Counted from the stretch's first letter, positions 35,080-42,906 are shown. The stretch is 42,906 nucleotides of DNA from Geoalkalibacter sp. (GCF_030605225.1 NZ_JAUWAV010000038.1:1-42906); one strand, 5' to 3'. Numbers and translations: made by a program. The notes: a model not told the origin generated them from the letters alone.

Positions 35080-35859
35080 GTGAGCGATTCCCCTTCTTCG
35101 CCGAGCCGGCTGCAGCCCCGCAAGCGGCTGTTCATCGGCCTGCTCTCCGGCGTCTGCGCCCTGGTGCTGGGCCTGGCGCTGCTGTTGTGGTGGGCGCCGA
35201 CGGTGGGCCTGGCCAATATCCACCCGGTGCTGCCGGTGGTGCTCGGCCTGGTGCTCGCCGCCCTCTCCCTGTGCATCGTCGGCGGGTTGCTGCTGCTGGT
35301 GCTGACCCTGCTCACCGGCCGCGACCTGTTTTTTTCCGAGCGCCTGCGCCGCGTGGTCATCAAGTATCTCTTCCCCGGCATCATCGGCCTCGGGCGGCTG
35401 CTCGGCATGGACCGCGACAGCCTGCACCAGTCCTTCATCGCCCTGAACAACCAGCTGGTGCGCGCCAAAAAATTGCGGATCGGTGCCGGTCAGGTGCTGA
35501 TTCTGCTGCCCCACTGCATCCAGCTGTTTGACTGCGGCATCAAGATCACCGGCGATGTGAGCAAGTGCACGGGCTGCGGCCGCTGCGACATCAAGGGCCT
35601 GGTGGAGATCGCCAAGGAGCGCGGCATCGACATCGCCGTGGCCACCGGCGGCACCCTGGCGCGCAAGATCATCGTCGAAAAGCGCCCGCGCCTGATTGTG
35701 GCGGTGGCCTGCGAGCGGGATCTGACCTCGGGCATCCGCGACGCCTATCCCCTCCCGGTGATCGGCATTCTCAACGAGCGCCCCCACGGGCCCTGCTTCA
35801 ACACCCAGATCGTCCTCGAGCAGGTGCGCGAGGCCCTTGACCAGTGCGTGACGCGCTGA
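35080..35859 (+). CDS. DUF116 family membrane protein
   Basis: The 259-residue protein has two N-terminal membrane helices (about 18-40 and 48-75), a cytoplasmic linker, and a Cys-rich domain: LPHCIQLFDCGIKI, then CTGCGRCDIKGL, then VAVACERDL and a last Cys in GPCFNTQ. The cysteines could bind an iron-sulfur cluster or zinc. DUF116 proteins commonly sit in the def-fmt-rsmB neighbourhood in deltaproteobacteria and Firmicutes, but no activity is known to me. The GTG start at 35080 has GAGGA seven bases upstream. It is 10 bp after fmt and 18 bp before rsmB, so one operon is likely. Confidence 0.9.
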   Translation: MSDSPSSPSRLQPRKRLFIGLLSGVCALVLGLALLLWWAPTVGLANIHPVLPVVLGLVLAALSLCIVGGLLLLVLTLLTGRDLFFSERLRRVVIKYLFPGIIGLGRLLGMDRDSLHQSFIALNNQLVRAKKLRIGAGQVLILLPHCIQLFDCGIKITGDVSKCTGCGRCDIKGLVEIAKERGIDIAVATGGTLARKIIVEKRPRLIVAVACERDLTSGIRDAYPLPVIGILNERPHGPCFNTQIVLEQVREALDQCVTR

Positions 35860-35877
35860 CCCCCGGGAGAATTTTCC

Positions 35878-37230
35878 TTGTCCGCCCCCAGCCCGCGCCA
35901 TGCGGCCTTCGACATCCTGCGCCAGGTCGAGGACGGCGCCTTTGCCGATCTGGCCCTCGACGCCGCCCTGCAGCGCGCCCTCCTGAGCGATCCGCGCGAT
36001 CGCGCCCTGCTCACCGAGCTGGTCTACGGCGTGCTGCGCCGCCGCGGACGGCTGGATTTCGCCCTGAGCCGCTGCTGCCGTCAGCCCCTCACCAAGCTCG
36101 AACCCGCGGTGCTGCGCCTGCTGCGCCTCGGCGCCCATCAGTTGCTGCACCTGGAGCGCATTCCCGCCCACGCGGTGCTCCATGAAACCGTGGGCCTGGC
36201 GCGACGCCTCGGCCTGGAGCGCGCCACCGGCCTGATCAACGGCGTGCTGCGCGCCCTGACGCGCGAGCTGCCCGCCCTGCCCTGGCCCGACGCGACGCGC
36301 GACCCGCGCGCCCATCTGGAGCACGCCCTGTCCCTGCCCGGATGGCTGGCGCAGCGGCTGCTCAGCCAGTTCGGCGCCGCGCAAGCCTGCGCCCTGGGCG
36401 CCGCCCTGCTCGAACCCGCGCCCTTCACCCTGCGCGCCAATCGCCTGAAAATTTCCCGCACCGCCCTGGATGAGCGCTTGGCCGCGGCCGGCCACGAAAC
36501 CCGCGCCACCCGCTACGCCGAGGACGGCCTGATCCTGGAAAAACGCGGGCCCGCGTCCTTGCCCGGCGACGAGGAAGGGCTCTACCAGGTGCAGGATCAG
36601 GCCAGCCAGCTCATCGCGCCGCTCCTCGGCGCCCGCCCCGCGGAGCGCATTCTTGATGCCTGCGCCGCGCCGGGGGGCAAAACCACCCATCTGGCCGCTC
36701 TCACCGGCGATCGGGCGTCGCTGCTCGCCCTGGATCTGCATCCCCAGCGCGTCGCCCTGATCCGTGAGGGAGCGGCGCGCCTGGGTTGCGCAAGCATCGA
36801 GGCGCGCGCCTGGGATCTGCGCCGCACTCCCGATTTCGTGCCGCCGGGCAGCTTCGACCGCATCCTGGTGGATGCCCCGTGCAGCGGCCTGGGCGTGCTG
36901 CGCCGCAATCCCGAGATTCGCTGGCGCCGCGCGCCGCGCGATTTGCAAGAGCTGGCCGCTCTGCAGGGCGCCATTCTCGCCGCTGTCGCGCCCTTGCTGC
37001 GGCCGGGCGGCGTGCTGCTCTACTCGGTGTGCACCTTTACCAACGAAGAGACCAAGGAGGTGATCGCCGCCTTTCTCGACGCCCACGGCGACTTCGTCCG
37101 CGAGGACTTGCGCCCCTTCGCGCCCCCCCACTGGGCGGAGCTCTTCGATGAGCAGGGGGCGCTTCGCACCCTGCCCCATCGCCACGACGGCATGGATGCC
37201 TTTTGGGCGGTGCGGATGAGAAAGCGGTGA
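35878..37230 (+). CDS. rsmB: 16S rRNA (cytosine-967-C5)-methyltransferase
   Basis: The 450-residue protein has an N-terminal NusB-like RNA-binding domain (to about residue 140: PRHAAFDILRQVEDGAFADL onwards) and a C-terminal SAM-dependent methyltransferase domain. Motifs: LDACAAPGGKTTHLAAL for SAM, VDAPCSGLGVLRRNPEIRWR with one catalytic Cys, and YSVCTFTNEE with the other. It methylates C967 of 16S rRNA. TTG at 35878 is the likely start, with GGGAGA upstream. The domain order and length match RsmB (Sun/Fmu). Confidence 0.95.
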   Translation: MSAPSPRHAAFDILRQVEDGAFADLALDAALQRALLSDPRDRALLTELVYGVLRRRGRLDFALSRCCRQPLTKLEPAVLRLLRLGAHQLLHLERIPAHAVLHETVGLARRLGLERATGLINGVLRALTRELPALPWPDATRDPRAHLEHALSLPGWLAQRLLSQFGAAQACALGAALLEPAPFTLRANRLKISRTALDERLAAAGHETRATRYAEDGLILEKRGPASLPGDEEGLYQVQDQASQLIAPLLGARPAERILDACAAPGGKTTHLAALTGDRASLLALDLHPQRVALIREGAARLGCASIEARAWDLRRTPDFVPPGSFDRILVDAPCSGLGVLRRNPEIRWRRAPRDLQELAALQGAILAAVAPLLRPGGVLLYSVCTFTNEETKEVIAAFLDAHGDFVREDLRPFAPPHWAELFDEQGALRTLPHRHDGMDAFWAVRMRKR

Positions 37231-37299
37231 ATTGTCCTTTGAGGATTTTGCGCTGCTTCCTCGACAGGCGGAAACGGTTTTTTTTGGGTTTTTACAAAC

Positions 37300-37324
37300 G
37301 ACCAAGGACAAATGACCAAGGACA
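37300..37324. repeat. GACCAAGGACA direct repeat (14-bp period)
   Basis: GACCAAGGACA occurs at 37300-37310 and 37314-37324, a 14 bp period, with AAAT between. AATGACCAAGGAC recurs inverted at 39894-39906. The 14 bp spacing is twice the 7 bp period of the CCGACAA array at 33525. Located between rsmB and rpe, just before the rpe ribosome-binding site. Confidence 0.7.
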
Positions 37325-37342
37325 GCCCTTAAGGAGTTCTCC

Positions 37343-38008
37343 ATGATCAAGATCGCCCCGTCCATTCTCTCCGCCGATTTCGCCCGCCTCGGCGAGGAGG
37401 TGCGCGCCATCGAGGCGGCCGGTGCCGACTATGTGCATGTCGATGTCATGGACGGGCATTTCGTCCCCAACCTCACCATCGGACCGCCGGTGGTCGCCGC
37501 CCTGCGTCAGGTCACGCGCCTGCCCCTGGACGTGCATCTGATGATCGCCAACCCCGATGCCTACATTCCTGAGTTCGCCAAGGCCGGCGCCGACATCCTC
37601 ACCGTGCACCAGGAGGCGAGCACCCACCTGCACCGCACCGTGCAGCTGATCCGCAGCCTCGGCAAGAAAGCCGGGGTGTCCCTCAACCCCGCCACGCCCG
37701 TGGGCACCCTCGAGGTGATCCTCGATGAACTCGACCTGGTACTGGTGATGAGCGTCAATCCCGGCTTCGGCGGCCAGAGCTTCATCCCGTCGGCCCTCGA
37801 TAAGATCGCCGCCCTGCGCCGTGAGATCGACCGGCGCGGCCTGGCCGTCGAGCTGGAGGTCGACGGCGGCGTCAAGGCCGACAACATCGCCGCCGTCGCC
37901 GCCGCCGGCGCGCGGGTATTCGTCGCCGGCAGCGCCGTGTTCGGCACCAGCGACTACGCCGCCACCATCGCCGCCCTGCGCCGCAACGCCACGAGCCCGC
38001 GCGCATGA
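37343..38008 (+). CDS. rpe: Ribulose-phosphate 3-epimerase
   Basis: The 221-residue TIM barrel interconverts ribulose-5-phosphate and xylulose-5-phosphate in the pentose phosphate pathway. Seen are [16 protein letters not shown] at the N-terminus, [18 protein letters not shown] with metal-binding His and Asp, [26 protein letters not shown] and [10 protein letters not shown] with a metal-binding Asp, and a phosphate-binding [14 protein letters not shown] lies nine bases before the ATG. It overlaps the Nudix gene by four bases. Confidence 0.97.
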   Translation: MIKIAPSILSADFARLGEEVRAIEAAGADYVHVDVMDGHFVPNLTIGPPVVAALRQVTRLPLDVHLMIANPDAYIPEFAKAGADILTVHQEASTHLHRTVQLIRSLGKKAGVSLNPATPVGTLEVILDELDLVLVMSVNPGFGGQSFIPSALDKIAALRREIDRRGLAVELEVDGGVKADNIAAVAAAGARVFVAGSAVFGTSDYAATIAALRRNATSPRA

Positions 38009-38571
38009 GCCTCGATCGCGCGGCGGTGCGCCAGGCCCTGGCGGAGCATCCCATCGCGCGCCTGTCCACGGAAAACCTGGCTCCGGCGGCGGTGCTCCTG
38101 CCGCTTTTCGTGCGCGACGGCGAGGACGCGGTGCTCTTCACCCGCCGCCCCGACACCATGCCCCATCACCAGGGCGAGATCTCCTTTCCCGGCGGACGCC
38201 GGCAGCCCGGCGACGCGGACCTGTGCGCCACCGCCCTGCGCGAGACGCAGGAGGAAATGGGCATTGCCGCCCGGGATGTGGAGATCCTGGGGCGGCTCGA
38301 TGATTTTTTCTCGGTGCACGGCTATCACGTCACCCCCTACGTCGGCAGCTTTCCCTACCCTTACGCCTTTCGCGTCGATCCGCGCGAGATCGCCGAGGTG
38401 ATCGCCGTGCCCCTGGCGCGCCTGCGCGATCCGGCGGTGTTTCGCACCGAGGACTGGAGCCATCGTGGCCGCAGCTGGCCGGTGCATTTCTACCGTATCG
38501 ACCACCACGAAATCTGGGGGCTGACCGCCGCCATTCTCAGCCAATTCCTGGAGAGGACGGCGCACCTGTGA
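38005..38571 (+). CDS. CoA-pyrophosphatase-type Nudix hydrolase
   Basis: The 188-residue Nudix enzyme has the Nudix box [20 protein letters not shown] followed by EEMGI, with the catalytic Glu pair. The upstream [13 protein letters not shown] stretch is the extra signature of the CoA-pyrophosphatase subfamily (NudL/PCD1), which splits CoA into phosphopantetheine and adenosine bisphosphate. Substrate assignment rests on this motif only. It starts at an ATG overlapping the rpe TGA, so co-expression with rpe is likely. Confidence 0.93.
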   Translation: MSLDRAAVRQALAEHPIARLSTENLAPAAVLLPLFVRDGEDAVLFTRRPDTMPHHQGEISFPGGRRQPGDADLCATALRETQEEMGIAARDVEILGRLDDFFSVHGYHVTPYVGSFPYPYAFRVDPREIAEVIAVPLARLRDPAVFRTEDWSHRGRSWPVHFYRIDHHEIWGLTAAILSQFLERTAHL

Positions 38572-38580
38572 AAATGAACC

Positions 38581-38608
38581 TTGCGCACAAATGATTTAAC
38601 GCTAGAAT
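38581..38608 (+). promoter_or_regulatory. Promoter of the haem-sensor gene
   Basis: TTGCGC (38581-38586) and TAGAAT (38603-38608) are 16 bp apart. This places a start about 40 bp before the ATG at 38656, separating it from the rpe operon. Confidence 0.55.
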
Positions 38609-38655
38609 GATTTCCTTAAAACCATCCAAACTGTTTTGCTTGGGATGAAGCGACC

Positions 38656-39885
38656 ATGAATTTTTTCCGCAATCTGGGCCTGCTGGCCAAGATCTCCGTG
38701 ATCACGGTCGCCATCCTCACCCTGTTTCTCGGTTTCAACGCCCTGCTCAACTACCGCCAGCAAAAAAGCATCATCCTCGGTGAAGCCCTGATGAAAGCCC
38801 GCGGCGCCGCCTTCCACGCGGTGCAGGCGCGCGAATACCTTTCCGCCGAATACCTCAAGGGCCAGGTCACCCTGTCCGTGGAGCGCTACGGCCTGATCCC
38901 GGTGGTCGCCTCCAACCGCATCGGCATGCTGGTGGCCGAGGATCTCGGCTACCGCATCCGCCAGACCTCGGACCGCTACCGCAACCCGAACAATGCCCCC
39001 GATGCCTTCGAGGCCGCGGCCCTCAAGGCGTTTCGCGCCGAGCACAGCCTGCTCGAATATTTCGAGGAAACCAAGCTCGAGGGCGAGCCGGTGTTTCGCT
39101 ATCTGCTGCCCTTCAGCGCCGACGAGAGCTGCCTGCAATGCCACGGCGACCCCGAGCAGGCTCCGGACTATATCAAGCAGCTTTTCCCCGCCGAGCGCGA
39201 CCAGGCCTACCATTACGAACTAGGCCAGATCATCGGCGCGGCCTCCATCAGCATTCCCATGGAGGATCTGTACAAGCAGATCCATGCCAACCTGCGCTTC
39301 GACCTGCTGGTCACCGGCGGCACCTTTCTCGCGCTCATCACCTGCCTGGGCTTTCTCATCCGCTTCACCGTGACCCGCCCCCTTGCCGAACTCGGCGGCG
39401 CCATCGGCGAAATCATGCGCACCGGCCGCTTCGAGGAGCAACTGCCCGGACGCGGGCGCGATGAAATCGGCCTGCTCATCGAACGCTTCAACGAAATGAG
39501 CTCCCATCTGCGCGAAAAGACCCGCGAGGTGGAGGAGTCGGAGCGCCGCTTCCGCCTGCTCACGGAAAACGCCCGCGACGGCATCATCTCCTTTCTCGCC
39601 AACGGTCAGATCATTCTCTTCAACCGCCAGGCGGAAAAGATCTTCGGCTACAGCAAGCGCGAGGCCATCGGCATGAACATCCTCGCCCTCATCCATCCCG
39701 ACTGCCCGTCCATCCATGAAATCGGCGCCCAGGAATACTTCCGCATCCATTCGGCCGAGTTGATGAAGGACATTCGCCGCATTCCCGGCCGCCGCCGCGA
39801 CGGCACGCCCCTGCCCATGGAGCTGGCCCTGTCCTTGACCGAATCGGACGGGCATATCTTTTATACGGCGATCATACGGGTGTAG
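38656..39885 (+). CDS. DUF3365 c-haem / HAMP / PAS sensor without output domain
   Basis: The 409-residue protein has an N-terminal membrane helix (15-35), a periplasmic DUF3365 domain with Cys159-x2-Cys162-His163 (CLQCH) for covalent haem c, a second membrane helix (about 215-237) and a HAMP segment to about 290. A short coiled coil leads into a PAS domain (about 295-409) ending in FYTAIIRV. Such sensors in the Desulfuromonadia detect redox or gas ligands. The protein stops at the PAS domain with no histidine kinase, GGDEF or methyl-accepting part, and no adjacent gene supplies one, so it may signal through a partner. It is not obviously truncated, because the stop follows a complete PAS strand. 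Confidence 0.88.
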   Translation: MNFFRNLGLLAKISVITVAILTLFLGFNALLNYRQQKSIILGEALMKARGAAFHAVQAREYLSAEYLKGQVTLSVERYGLIPVVASNRIGMLVAEDLGYRIRQTSDRYRNPNNAPDAFEAAALKAFRAEHSLLEYFEETKLEGEPVFRYLLPFSADESCLQCHGDPEQAPDYIKQLFPAERDQAYHYELGQIIGAASISIPMEDLYKQIHANLRFDLLVTGGTFLALITCLGFLIRFTVTRPLAELGGAIGEIMRTGRFEEQLPGRGRDEIGLLIERFNEMSSHLREKTREVEESERRFRLLTENARDGIISFLANGQIILFNRQAEKIFGYSKREAIGMNILALIHPDCPSIHEIGAQEYFRIHSAELMKDIRRIPGRRRDGTPLPMELALSLTESDGHIFYTAIIRV

Positions 39886-39957
39886 CAAAGATCGTCCTTG
39901 GTCATTGGTTCCTAGCCGGTTATCGGTTGATTTCGCTCTTTCGGAAGTGATTGTCCC

Positions 39958-41805
39958 ATGCCTGCATATCCCCCTCGTTCGCAACGCTTTCTCGATCTTC
40001 TCACCCAGCGGGTGCTGGTCGGCGACGGTGCCATGGGCACCCTGCTCTACCAGCGCGGCGTGGCCCTGGACGCCAATTTCGAGCATCTCAACCTGGTGCG
40101 CCCGCAACTGGTGGCGGCGGTGCACGCCGACTACGTCGCCGCGGGCGCCGAGGTTCTGGAAACCAACACCTTCGGCGGCAACCGCCTGCGCCTGGGCGCC
40201 ATCGGCCTGGAGCACAGGGTCGCGGCCATCAATGCCGCGGGCGCCCGCCTGGCGCGGCAGGCGGCGGGGCCCGAGCGCTTCGTCGCCGGCGCGGTGGGTC
40301 CTCTGCCGCAGGCCCGCGCCGAGGAGCAGGAGCTGAGCGCCGAGCTCAAGCGCGAGATTTTTCGCGAGCAGATGAGTGCCCTTGCCGAGGGCGGCGTGGA
40401 TTTGTTCATCCTGGAGACCTTCTCGTCCCTGGAGGATCTGCGCCTGGCCCTGGCGGCGGCGGCCGAACTGGGGCTGCCGGCGAGCGCCCAACTCGCCTTT
40501 CTCGAGGGCGGCCGCACGCGCGAGGGCGTGGCCGCCGAAAGCGCGGCTCAGGCGCTGGAGCAGGCCGGGGCGGCGCTGATCGGCGCCAACTGCGGCGCGG
40601 GGCCCCGCGATCTGCTGGCGGTGCTGCGCCGCCTGGCGCCTCTCACCCGCCGTCCCCTGGCGGCCTTTGCCAATTCAGGCTTTCCCCAGTACCGGGAAGG
40701 CCGCTTCATGTACCTGGCCACTCCGGAGTATTTCGCCGCCCGGGGTCGCGAGATGGCCGAGGCCGGCGCCACCCTGATCGGCGGCTGCTGCGGCACGACG
40801 CCCGAGCACATCGGCGCCCTGGCGCAGGCCCTGCGCGGTCTCAAGCCGGTCCCGCGCCCGGCCCTGGCGCCCCGGCCCGCGGAGACGACGTCCCCCGTTG
40901 CCGCCGCCGGCGCCGCTCCGAATTTTCTCGCCGCCTGGGGACAGCGGCCGGTCATCAGCGTGGAGCTTGACCCGCCGCGCGGCCTTGATTGCACCAAGGT
41001 GCTGGCGGCGGCCGCGCAACTGCGCGCCGCCGGCGCCGACGCCATCAGCCTGGCGGAAAACCCCCTGGCGCGCATCCGCATGGGCAACCTGGCACTGGCG
41101 GTCCGCATCCAGGAGCAGTGCGGCCTGCCGGTCATCGCCCACGTCACCTGCCGGGACCGCAACCTCATCGGCCTGCATTCGGATCTCATGGGCGCCCATC
41201 TGCTGGGGCTGCGCAATATTCTCGCCGTCACCGGCGATCCCGTGTCCCTGGGCGGCGAATCGGGCGCCTCCAGCGTGTTCGATCTCAATTCCATCGGCCT
41301 GCTCGAACTGCTCTCGGCCCTCAACCAGGGTCGCAATCTGCTTGGCGCCGAGCTCGACGGACGCACCGAGTTTCTCCTCGGCGCCGCCCTGAATCCCAAC
41401 GTGCGCAATCTGGACGGACAGCTCCGCCGCCTGGAGAAAAAAATCGCCGCCGGCGCGCGTTTCGTGCAGACCCAGCCGATTTACAGCGCGGCGGTACTCG
41501 ATGAACTCATCGCGCGCACGGCCCCCCTGGGCATTCCCGTGCTGGTGGGGCTCTTGCCCCTGGTGAGCGAGCGCAACGCCGAATTTCTGCACAACGAGGT
41601 GCCGGGCATAACGCTGCCCGACGAGGTGCGCCGCCGCATGCGCGGTCTGCGCGGGGAGGAAGGGATCAGAGAGGGATTGGCTATCGCCGCGGAGCTCATC
41701 GCGGCGGGCCGCGGTCGCGTCGGCGGCTGGTATCTGATGCCGCCCTTCGGCAAGGTCGGGCTCGCGCTCGCGCTTATGGAACAGATCCGCGCGACGGAGC
41801 GCTGA
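39958..41805 (+). CDS. Bifunctional homocysteine S-methyltransferase / methylenetetrahydrofolate reductase
   Basis: The 615-residue fusion has an N-terminal betaine/homocysteine methyltransferase barrel (1-290) with zinc ligands Cys212 (GANCGAG) and Cys277-Cys278 (GGCCGTTP), and the start LVGDGAMGTLLYQRG. After a Pro/Ala linker (about 300-325), a MetF-type reductase domain begins near SVELDPPRGLD, with HVTCRDRN, LRNILAVTGDP and FVQTQPIYS for flavin and folate. Together it could make methionine from homocysteine with methyl groups it generates, as YitJ-type proteins do. No SAM riboswitch is visible in the 70 bp leader. Its end overlaps the convergent glutaredoxin gene by 32 bp. Confidence 0.94.
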   Translation: MPAYPPRSQRFLDLLTQRVLVGDGAMGTLLYQRGVALDANFEHLNLVRPQLVAAVHADYVAAGAEVLETNTFGGNRLRLGAIGLEHRVAAINAAGARLARQAAGPERFVAGAVGPLPQARAEEQELSAELKREIFREQMSALAEGGVDLFILETFSSLEDLRLALAAAAELGLPASAQLAFLEGGRTREGVAAESAAQALEQAGAALIGANCGAGPRDLLAVLRRLAPLTRRPLAAFANSGFPQYREGRFMYLATPEYFAARGREMAEAGATLIGGCCGTTPEHIGALAQALRGLKPVPRPALAPRPAETTSPVAAAGAAPNFLAAWGQRPVISVELDPPRGLDCTKVLAAAAQLRAAGADAISLAENPLARIRMGNLALAVRIQEQCGLPVIAHVTCRDRNLIGLHSDLMGAHLLGLRNILAVTGDPVSLGGESGASSVFDLNSIGLLELLSALNQGRNLLGAELDGRTEFLLGAALNPNVRNLDGQLRRLEKKIAAGARFVQTQPIYSAAVLDELIARTAPLGIPVLVGLLPLVSERNAEFLHNEVPGITLPDEVRRRMRGLRGEEGIREGLAIAAELIAAGRGRVGGWYLMPPFGKVGLALALMEQIRATER

Positions 41806-42055
41806 GACCGAGCAGTTCGTCGAGCTCTCCTTTTTCGTCCAGATCGAAGAGATCGCTGCAACCGCCGACGAGCTGTCCGTCGACGAAAATTTCCGGCACG
41901 GTCTCGCGGCCGGAGCGCTGTTTCATCTCCTGCTCCTTGCGGGGATCGTCGGTCACGTCGTATTCGACGAAGCTCACCCCCTTGATGCGCAGCAGCTCCT
42001 TGGCCCGTTTGCAGTAAGGACAATAACTTTTGGTATAAATTTCCACCGCTTTCAT
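41774..42055 (-). CDS. Glutaredoxin (CPYC type)
   Basis: The 93-residue thioredoxin-fold protein has the dithiol active site CPYC (residues 12-15) in YTKSYCPYCKRAKELL, TVPEIFVDG with the cis-Pro, and GGCSDLFDL that binds glutathione. It would reduce disulfides or glutathione mixed disulfides, or carry iron-sulfur clusters. AGGA is seven bases before ATG 42055. The gene runs towards the HMT/MTHFR gene and their coding ends overlap; the C-terminal SAPSRGSVP tail lies in the overlap and is the least conserved part. Confidence 0.95.
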   Translation of the reverse strand: MKAVEIYTKSYCPYCKRAKELLRIKGVSFVEYDVTDDPRKEQEMKQRSGRETVPEIFVDGQLVGGCSDLFDLDEKGELDELLGLSAPSRGSVP

Positions 42056-42159
42056 TTCGATTCCTACGTCTTTGAAGGCTTTTGCCGCCGGGTGAAGGTC
42101 TTATTCTAACCAAGGAATCGGCGCACGCAAGCGCGCGCCGGTTTCCGGAGGGCCTGGTC

Positions 42160-42582
42160 ATGAAAAAGTTCTCGCCCGCCTGGCTGCCGATTCTCATCCT
42201 GCTGCTTGCACTGCTCGGCTGCGCTCCCAAAAGTCTGACGCCGGAAAAGGATCTGCTCGACACCCTCGGCCGGTTCACCCAGGATCTGCGCTGGAACAAT
42301 CCATCGCGGGCGGCGCGCTTTTTCGTCGAGCCCCTGGGCCGGGGTTTTCTGGAGTCCTATCGCGGCCGCGAGGGCCTGAACATCACCGATGTCCAGGTGA
42401 CCGAGGTTCTTTTGAGTCCCGACGGCCTCTCGGCCGAGGTCGGCCTGCGCCTGGAGTACTACCGGCTGCCCTCGGCCTCGGTACGTCACAAGGACATCTC
42501 CCAGCTCTGGCAAGTCGAACCCGGCGCCCTGCCCGGACCCGGATCCTGGCGCCTGCACACGCCCTTTCCCGACCTGCCCTGA
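42160..42582 (+). CDS. Lipoprotein of unknown function
   Basis: The 140-residue product begins with a signal peptide and lipobox (LLALLGC), so Cys22 or so should be lipidated. The mature part (PKSLTPEKDLLDTLGRFTQD, then LRLEYYRLPSASVRHKDIS, then LWQVEPGALPGPGSWRLHTP) looks like a small alpha+beta NTF2-like or cystatin-like domain, but I do not recognise a named family. ATG 42160 has GGAGG eight bases upstream; an earlier in-frame start at 42082 would put the lipobox too far in. It diverges from the glutaredoxin gene. Confidence 0.8.
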   Translation: MKKFSPAWLPILILLLALLGCAPKSLTPEKDLLDTLGRFTQDLRWNNPSRAARFFVEPLGRGFLESYRGREGLNITDVQVTEVLLSPDGLSAEVGLRLEYYRLPSASVRHKDISQLWQVEPGALPGPGSWRLHTPFPDLP

Positions 42583-42681
42583 GGCCGCGAAGGCACTTGC
42601 AAGCCGGCGTTTTTCCTGCCCTTGTCGGCACCGGCAGGGGTCCGCGCACGGGTAACTTTTCCCTTGCCTTGGGCTTTATCC

Positions 42682-42710
42682 TTGTGCTATTTAACTGCAT
42701 ACTGTATACA
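42682..42710 (+). promoter_or_regulatory. Promoter with TGTATACA palindrome for the downstream gene
   Basis: TTGTGC (42682-42687) and TATACA (42705-42710) are 17 bp apart. The -10 box lies within the perfect palindrome TGTATACA (42703-42710), a sequence type bound by some GntR-family repressors. The start would be near 42717, about 100 bases before the next start codon. Confidence 0.45.
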
Positions 42711-42817
42711 TTACACAAAACAATAAATCGCTGCATTGACCCGTCTTTTGCCTTTTTTTCGCGGACAGACAGCACTTTACCAGAGCTCCGGCCAGACGAA
42801 GCCGACAGGAGGTCGAT

Positions 42818-42906
42818 TTGGCCCAGATCGTTTTTTCCAGTTGGGGAAACAAGATCGTCGACAACCGCAAGGTTGACGGCGAAGCGCAGGCTGCCAGCTT
42901 CAAACT
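42818..42906 (+). CDS. Unidentified protein, N-terminus only (partial)
   Basis: From a TTG at 42818, preceded by a strong AGGAGG at 42808, the frame reads MAQIVFSSWGNKIVDNRKV and continues DGEAQAASFK to the window edge. The ribosome-binding site and open frame support a real gene. I do not recognise the family from 29 residues. No upstream ATG is in frame with a suitable ribosome-binding site. Confidence 0.6.
   Translation, partial: MAQIVFSSWGNKIVDNRKVDGEAQAASFK

Noticed and set aside
34855-37410. An 851-residue minus-strand open frame over fmt, DUF116 and rsmB
   Set aside because: It is a GC-rich shadow of three real plus-strand genes with full motifs. Its sequence is Gln/Ala/Gly low complexity.
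39886-39957. SAM or cobalamin riboswitch before the HMT/MTHFR gene
   Set aside because: The leader is only about 70 bp, contains repeat-like sequence and none of the conserved riboswitch boxes.
42617-42640. Inverted repeat CCTGCC...GGCAGG after the lipoprotein gene as a terminator
   Set aside because: The loop is 12 bases and no T-run follows on either strand, so an intrinsic terminator is not supported.

Overview
The window looks like chromosome from a GC-rich member of the Desulfuromonadia (Geobacter/Desulfuromonas/Geoalkalibacter-type bacteria). This is inferred from the def-fmt-DUF116-rsmB-rpe gene order, a DUF3365 c-type-haem sensor, a fused homocysteine methyltransferase/methylenetetrahydrofolate reductase, and an HcpR/FNR-like dyad. 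No rRNA, tRNA, CRISPR array, transposase or phage gene was seen.

Layout. (1) 1-3350: the start of a DEAD-box RNA helicase, a small exported protein of unknown function behind a likely FNR/HcpR-type promoter, a VapBC toxin-antitoxin pair with its own operator, and a beta-CASP metallo-beta-lactamase ribonuclease. (2) 3351-29400: a Wzx/Wzy-dependent capsule or exopolysaccharide locus, all on the minus strand, so transcription runs from about 29363 down. Its order is Wzi, a six-SLBB Wza-like exporter, Wzz, WecB, WecC, Wzx, pyruvyl transferase, FrhB-type iron-sulfur protein, Wzy, a GT4 glycosyltransferase, an acetyltransferase, an alpha/alpha-toroid protein, an AsnB-like amidotransferase, WecG/TagA, then after an interruption the initiating phosphoglycosyl transferase and RmlB, RmlA, RmlC. 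(3) Inside that locus, 7711-10505 holds two toxin-antitoxin modules (RelE/ParE-Phd and AbiEii-AbiEi), each bracketed by copies of a roughly 120-200 bp intergenic repeat. (4) 29427-32194: groES-groEL with a perfect CIRCE operator and a strong terminator, plus a lipoprotein. (5) 32379-42582: a plus-strand housekeeping stretch (class V aminotransferase, def, fmt, DUF116, rsmB, rpe, CoA-type Nudix hydrolase, haem sensor, HMT/MTHFR) with a convergent glutaredoxin and a lipoprotein. A new gene begins at 42818.

How the parts fit. WecB and WecC make UDP-ManNAc and UDP-ManNAcA, WecG/TagA would transfer such a residue, and RmlA/B/C make dTDP-4-keto-L-rhamnose (no RmlD is in the window). The AsnB-like enzyme could amidate the uronic acid, and the acetyltransferase and pyruvyl transferase could add acetyl and pyruvate groups. 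Wzx flips, Wzy polymerises, Wzz sets length, and the SLBB protein and Wzi export and anchor the polymer. No Wzc kinase, Wzb phosphatase or RmlD is present. The segment from about 15.6 to 21.1 kb is visibly AT-richer than the rest, as is usual for the strain-variable core of such loci.

The most interesting items are the repeat-bracketed toxin-antitoxin island within the polysaccharide locus, the pyruvyl transferase/FrhB pair, the AsnB-toroid pair beside WecB/WecC/WecG, the heptad-period repeats in the def-rpe-metF region, and the FNR/HcpR-like promoter of the unknown exported protein.
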